Shown here piece after piece: positions 62,045-64,000 of a stretch of 64,000 bases of DNA. The DNA is taken from positions 3,943,501-4,007,500 of the forward strand of contig NZ_CP015506.1 of assembly GCF_000294775.2 (NCBI RefSeq), in the 5' to 3' direction. The notes under the pieces were generated by a model. The model was not told the DNA's origin. It was given only the letters and a program-made list of their open reading frames with translations, and ran no database searches. Origin of the DNA: Cytobacillus oceanisediminis 2691. GTDB lineage: Bacteria; Bacillota; Bacilli; Bacillales; Cytobacillaceae. A program made the position numbers and the translations under genes. The stretch's first letter is position 1, and each line of letters opens with the position of its first letter.

Positions 62045-62494
62045 CTACAGCATTTCAAGAAAACGGTTTGAAATTGCTTCTGTATCTTCTGGGGTTTTGC
62101 ATATGATCAGGCATGTGTCGTCCCCGCAGATTGTCCCCAGAATCTCTTCCCAGTCAAGGTTATCAATAAGTGCGCCAATAGCCATGGCATTGCCCGGGAG
62201 AGTCTTCATTACAAGGAGATGTCCTGCAGTATCCACTCTGACAAAGGCATCCATTAAATTTCGTTTAAGCTTTTGCAGCGGATTGAAGCGCTGGTCCGCT
62301 GGAAGACTGTATTTATATCTTCCGTCCATTAAAGGAACTTTTACCAGATGAAGCTCTTTAATATCTCTTGAGACAGTCGCCTGAGTTACATTAAACCCGG
62401 CGTTTTTCAATTCATCCACCAGGTCATCCTGTGTTTCAATATCGTTATTTGTAATAATCTCCCGGATTTTAATATGTCTTTGCCCTTTATTCAT
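62045..62494 (-). CDS. ahrC: Arginine repressor/activator AhrC (ArgR)
   Basis: A 149-residue hexameric regulator of arginine synthesis and catabolism. The N-terminal winged helix holds [20 protein letters not shown] followed by [11 protein letters not shown] (about 20-50), and the C-terminal oligomerisation and arginine-binding domain has [20 protein letters not shown] then [10 protein letters not shown] (about 105-135) with the conserved GDDT. GAGGTGAAAAA precedes the ATG. A matching ARG box stands upstream of artP in this window. Order yqxC-ahrC-recN is as in B. subtilis. Confidence 0.95.
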   Translation of the reverse strand: MNKGQRHIKIREIITNNDIETQDDLVDELKNAGFNVTQATVSRDIKELHLVKVPLMDGRYKYSLPADQRFNPLQKLKRNLMDAFVRVDTAGHLLVMKTLPGNAMAIGALIDNLDWEEILGTICGDDTCLIICKTPEDTEAISNRFLEML

Positions 62495-62646
62495 TTTTTC
62501 ACCTCTATAATCAGCCGCTTAACAGCGGGCAGAAAAAAATTAATTTAAAGTATTTTGTACTCTAATGTTAGCTGATTTTCTCAATAAAGTACAATTTTTC
62601 CCGTATATTATTTATTATTATTCGTTCAAACTCGACAAATTCCTTT

Positions 62647-62722
62647 AAGAAAAGCGCAAGGGCCATTCCCACCTGAAACCTTCGAAGGGCAGGCTGCTTG
62701 CGCTGGATAGTTCTCGAAGCAG
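62647..62722 (+). repeat. Dispersed modular repeat, family 2, copy 7 (short)
   Basis: AAGAAAAGCGCAAGGGCCAT at the start and GGGCAGGCTGCTTGCGCTGG then ATAG at the end, with the middle modules missing, as in the copy at 54.3 kb. It lies between yqxC's terminator and the ahrC promoter region. Confidence 0.7.
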
Positions 62723-62740
62723 ACATTATATATCCTTTTT

Positions 62741-62773
62741 AAAAAGAGGAACAGGCATCAGCCTATTCCTCTT
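62741..62773 (-). terminator. Terminator overlapping the end of yqxC
   Basis: On the minus strand AGAGGAATAGGC-tga-TGCCTGTTCCTCT is followed by TTTTAAAAAGG. The stem starts within the stop region of yqxC. Confidence 0.8.
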
Positions 62774-63605
62774 CTTTAACCTTCGTTTTCAGTTCGGCGT
62801 GGGCTTCTTTTACAACTTCATCTGTCTGGGCTTTAAGAAGGTTTTCTCCTTCCTCTCTGCTGCCTGACCAATACAGATGGAGGAGAAATTCTATGTTGCC
62901 GTCTCCGCCTGTAATGGGTGAATAGGAAACGTCCTTGACATCATAACCGAGGCTCAGTGCAAATCCGATAATTTTATCAAGCACTGCTTCATGTACTTTA
63001 GGATCTCTGACAATCCCCTTTTTCCCAACCTGTTCCCGTCCAGCTTCAAACTGGGGTTTCACTAGGGCAACTGTGTCACTGCCCGGAACAAGCAGCGTTT
63101 TTAATACAGGCAATATAAGCTTTAGAGAAATGAACGAAACATCAATGGAAGCAAAATCAGGCATACCGGCTGAAAGATCGGCCGGGGTTACATACCGGAA
63201 ATTGGTCCTTTCCATTACCACTACTCGTTCATCCTGCCTTAATTTCCAGGCAAGCTGATTATATCCGACATCTAATGCATATGACAATTTGGCGCCATTC
63301 TGCAGGGCACAATCTGTGAAGCCCCCGGTTGAGGACCCAATGTCAAGGAGGATCTTGCCTTCGATTTCTAAATTAAAAACTTTTAGAGCTTTCTCAAGCT
63401 TCAAGCCTCCCCGGCTGACATAAGGCATGACCTTCCCCTTTAAAGTAAGCGGAATGTCCGCACTAACCTTCTCGCCCGGCTTATCCATCCTGCTTTCATT
63501 GCTGAACACCAGGCCGGCCATAACGGCTCTTTTCGCTTTTTCTCTTGTCTCAGCAAGACCTCTTTCAACTAATAAAACGTCTAATCGTTCTTTCTTTGTT
63601 TTCAT
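62763..63605 (-). CDS. yqxC: TlyA-family rRNA 2'-O-methyltransferase (YqxC)
   Basis: A 280-residue protein. An S4 RNA-binding domain opens it (RLDVLLVERGLAETREKAKR, about 7-26, then AVMAGLVFSNESRMDKPGEK), followed by a FtsJ-like methyltransferase with the SAM motif LLDIGSSTGGFTDCALQNGA (about 90-109), FASIDVSFISLKLILPVL and the Lys of VALVKPQFEAG. TlyA methylates cytidines of 16S and 23S rRNA; some relatives are haemolysin-like in name only. It starts three bases after the dxs stop. Confidence 0.9.
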   Translation of the reverse strand: MKTKKERLDVLLVERGLAETREKAKRAVMAGLVFSNESRMDKPGEKVSADIPLTLKGKVMPYVSRGGLKLEKALKVFNLEIEGKILLDIGSSTGGFTDCALQNGAKLSYALDVGYNQLAWKLRQDERVVVMERTNFRYVTPADLSAGMPDFASIDVSFISLKLILPVLKTLLVPGSDTVALVKPQFEAGREQVGKKGIVRDPKVHEAVLDKIIGFALSLGYDVKDVSYSPITGGDGNIEFLLHLYWSGSREEGENLLKAQTDEVVKEAHAELKTKVKEEE

Positions 63606-63608
63606 TTT

Positions 63609-64000
63609 TTAAGCCCTTTTTTGTTTTTTTCTTGCCAGTTTTCCCATTCTCTCAACAACATCTTCTGAAGTCATGCCGATTTCTTCTAATAGTTCATTTA
63701 CACTGCCATGCTCAATAAATTTATCAGGTATCCCCATACGGTCGATTTCCGCATGATGGAAGCCATGTTCGTGAGCATATTCAAGAATTGCACTGCCAAA
63801 GCCACCCTGCAGCACAGCTTCTTCTATAGTGAGAATTGGCATATTGGCTGTGAACAATTCATGCAGCATCTTTTCATCAAGCGGCTTAATAAACCTTGCA
63901 TTAATGACTTTAATGGAGTGTCCCTGTTTCTCCAGGATTTGTGCTGCCTTCAAAGCCATTGGAATGGTTGTCCCAAAGGTTAAAATCGCTCCATCATTGC
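63609..64000 (-). CDS. dxs: 1-deoxy-D-xylulose-5-phosphate synthase (C-terminal part; runs off the window)
   Basis: Only the last 130 codons or so are present. The reading frame stays open to the window edge ([20 protein letters not shown]) and continues with the transketolase C-terminal domain: [39 protein letters not shown] and [20 protein letters not shown]. This is the end of Dxs, which condenses pyruvate and glyceraldehyde-3-phosphate at the start of isoprenoid synthesis. The catalytic thiamine-binding part is outside the window. dxs-yqxC-ahrC-recN is the conserved Bacillus order. Confidence 0.92.
   Translation of the reverse strand, partial: NDGAILTFGTTIPMALKAAQILEKQGHSIKVINARFIKPLDEKMLHELFTANMPILTIEEAVLQGGFGSAILEYAHEHGFHHAEIDRMGIPDKFIEHGSVNELLEEIGMTSEDVVERMGKLARKKQKRA

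Noticed and set aside
1..64000. CRISPR array, tRNA, rRNA or prophage
   Set aside because: No regularly spaced repeats, tRNA cloverleaf-like runs, rRNA segments or phage structural genes were noticed on either strand. The dispersed repeats are not regularly spaced.

Overview
The window is a stretch of chromosome from a low-to-mid-GC, endospore-forming member of the Bacillaceae. This follows from the spore genes spoIIM, mciZ, spoIVB and spo0A, from bacilliredoxin, from two T-box leaders, and from gene order matching the xerD-fur-spoIIM-nudF, yqjA-yqjQ, bkd and spo0A-spoIVB-recN-ahrC-yqxC-dxs regions of Bacillus subtilis. It is not B. subtilis itself, because it carries a complete B12-dependent methylmalonyl-CoA mutase branch. 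A Cytobacillus/Mesobacillus-like soil bacillus would fit, but the species is an inference. Most genes lie on the minus strand. No rRNA, tRNA, CRISPR, prophage or plasmid feature was seen.

Layout. 1-6.9 kb: xerD (partial), yqzK, fur, spoIIM, an acetyltransferase, an EndoQ-type nuclease, nudF, the tiny cell-division inhibitor gene mciZ, an aldo/keto reductase, yqkE and a VOC protein. 7-11 kb: scoAB and thiolase divergent from HMG-CoA lyase (end of leucine and ketone-body catabolism). 11-19 kb: small metabolic and stress genes, the SOS-type polymerase pair yqjX-uvrX, yqzH, an intact IS3-family element, yqjQ and yqjP. 19.4-25 kb: proline T-box and proC, a glycosyltransferase, NADPH dehydrogenase namA, and an NSS-family transporter behind a second, phenylalanine-type T-box. 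25-35.5 kb: RNase Z, zwf, gndA, dinB, an orphan cheW, a PepT-like peptidase, propionyl-CoA carboxylase beta with methylmalonyl-CoA epimerase, and the mini-protein gene prli42. 35.7-40.4 kb: L,D-transpeptidase, yqjA, the artPQR arginine transporter and brxB. 40.6-45.8 kb: meaB-mutB-mutA. 46-56.6 kb: the branched-chain keto-acid operon ptb-bcd-buk-lpdV-bkdAA-bkdAB-bkdB and its activator bkdR. 56.7-64 kb: yqzF, a YycC-like gene, spo0A, spoIVB, recN, ahrC, tlyA and the 3' part of dxs.

How it fits together. Much of the window is one catabolic theme. Leucine, isoleucine and valine are deaminated (Bcd) and oxidised (Bkd complex). Leucine carbon ends at HMG-CoA lyase, ScoAB and thiolase. Valine and isoleucine carbon passes through propionyl-CoA carboxylase, epimerase and mutase to succinyl-CoA. 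The regulatory sites agree with this: a sigma-L -24/-12 promoter, an upstream palindrome and a cre-like site before ptb, and a cre-like site before HMG-CoA lyase. AhrC is encoded here and an ARG box precedes artP. A sigma-H promoter with 0A boxes precedes spo0A, a PerR-type box precedes fur, and two LexA boxes flank the -10 of uvrX.

No obviously new multi-gene system was found. The most interesting unexplained items are a candidate C-rich small RNA at about 40.48-40.58 kb, a modular dispersed repeat present in seven places, an IS3 element that appears to sit in the loop of a bidirectional terminator, and the Phe-type T-box in front of a sodium symporter.
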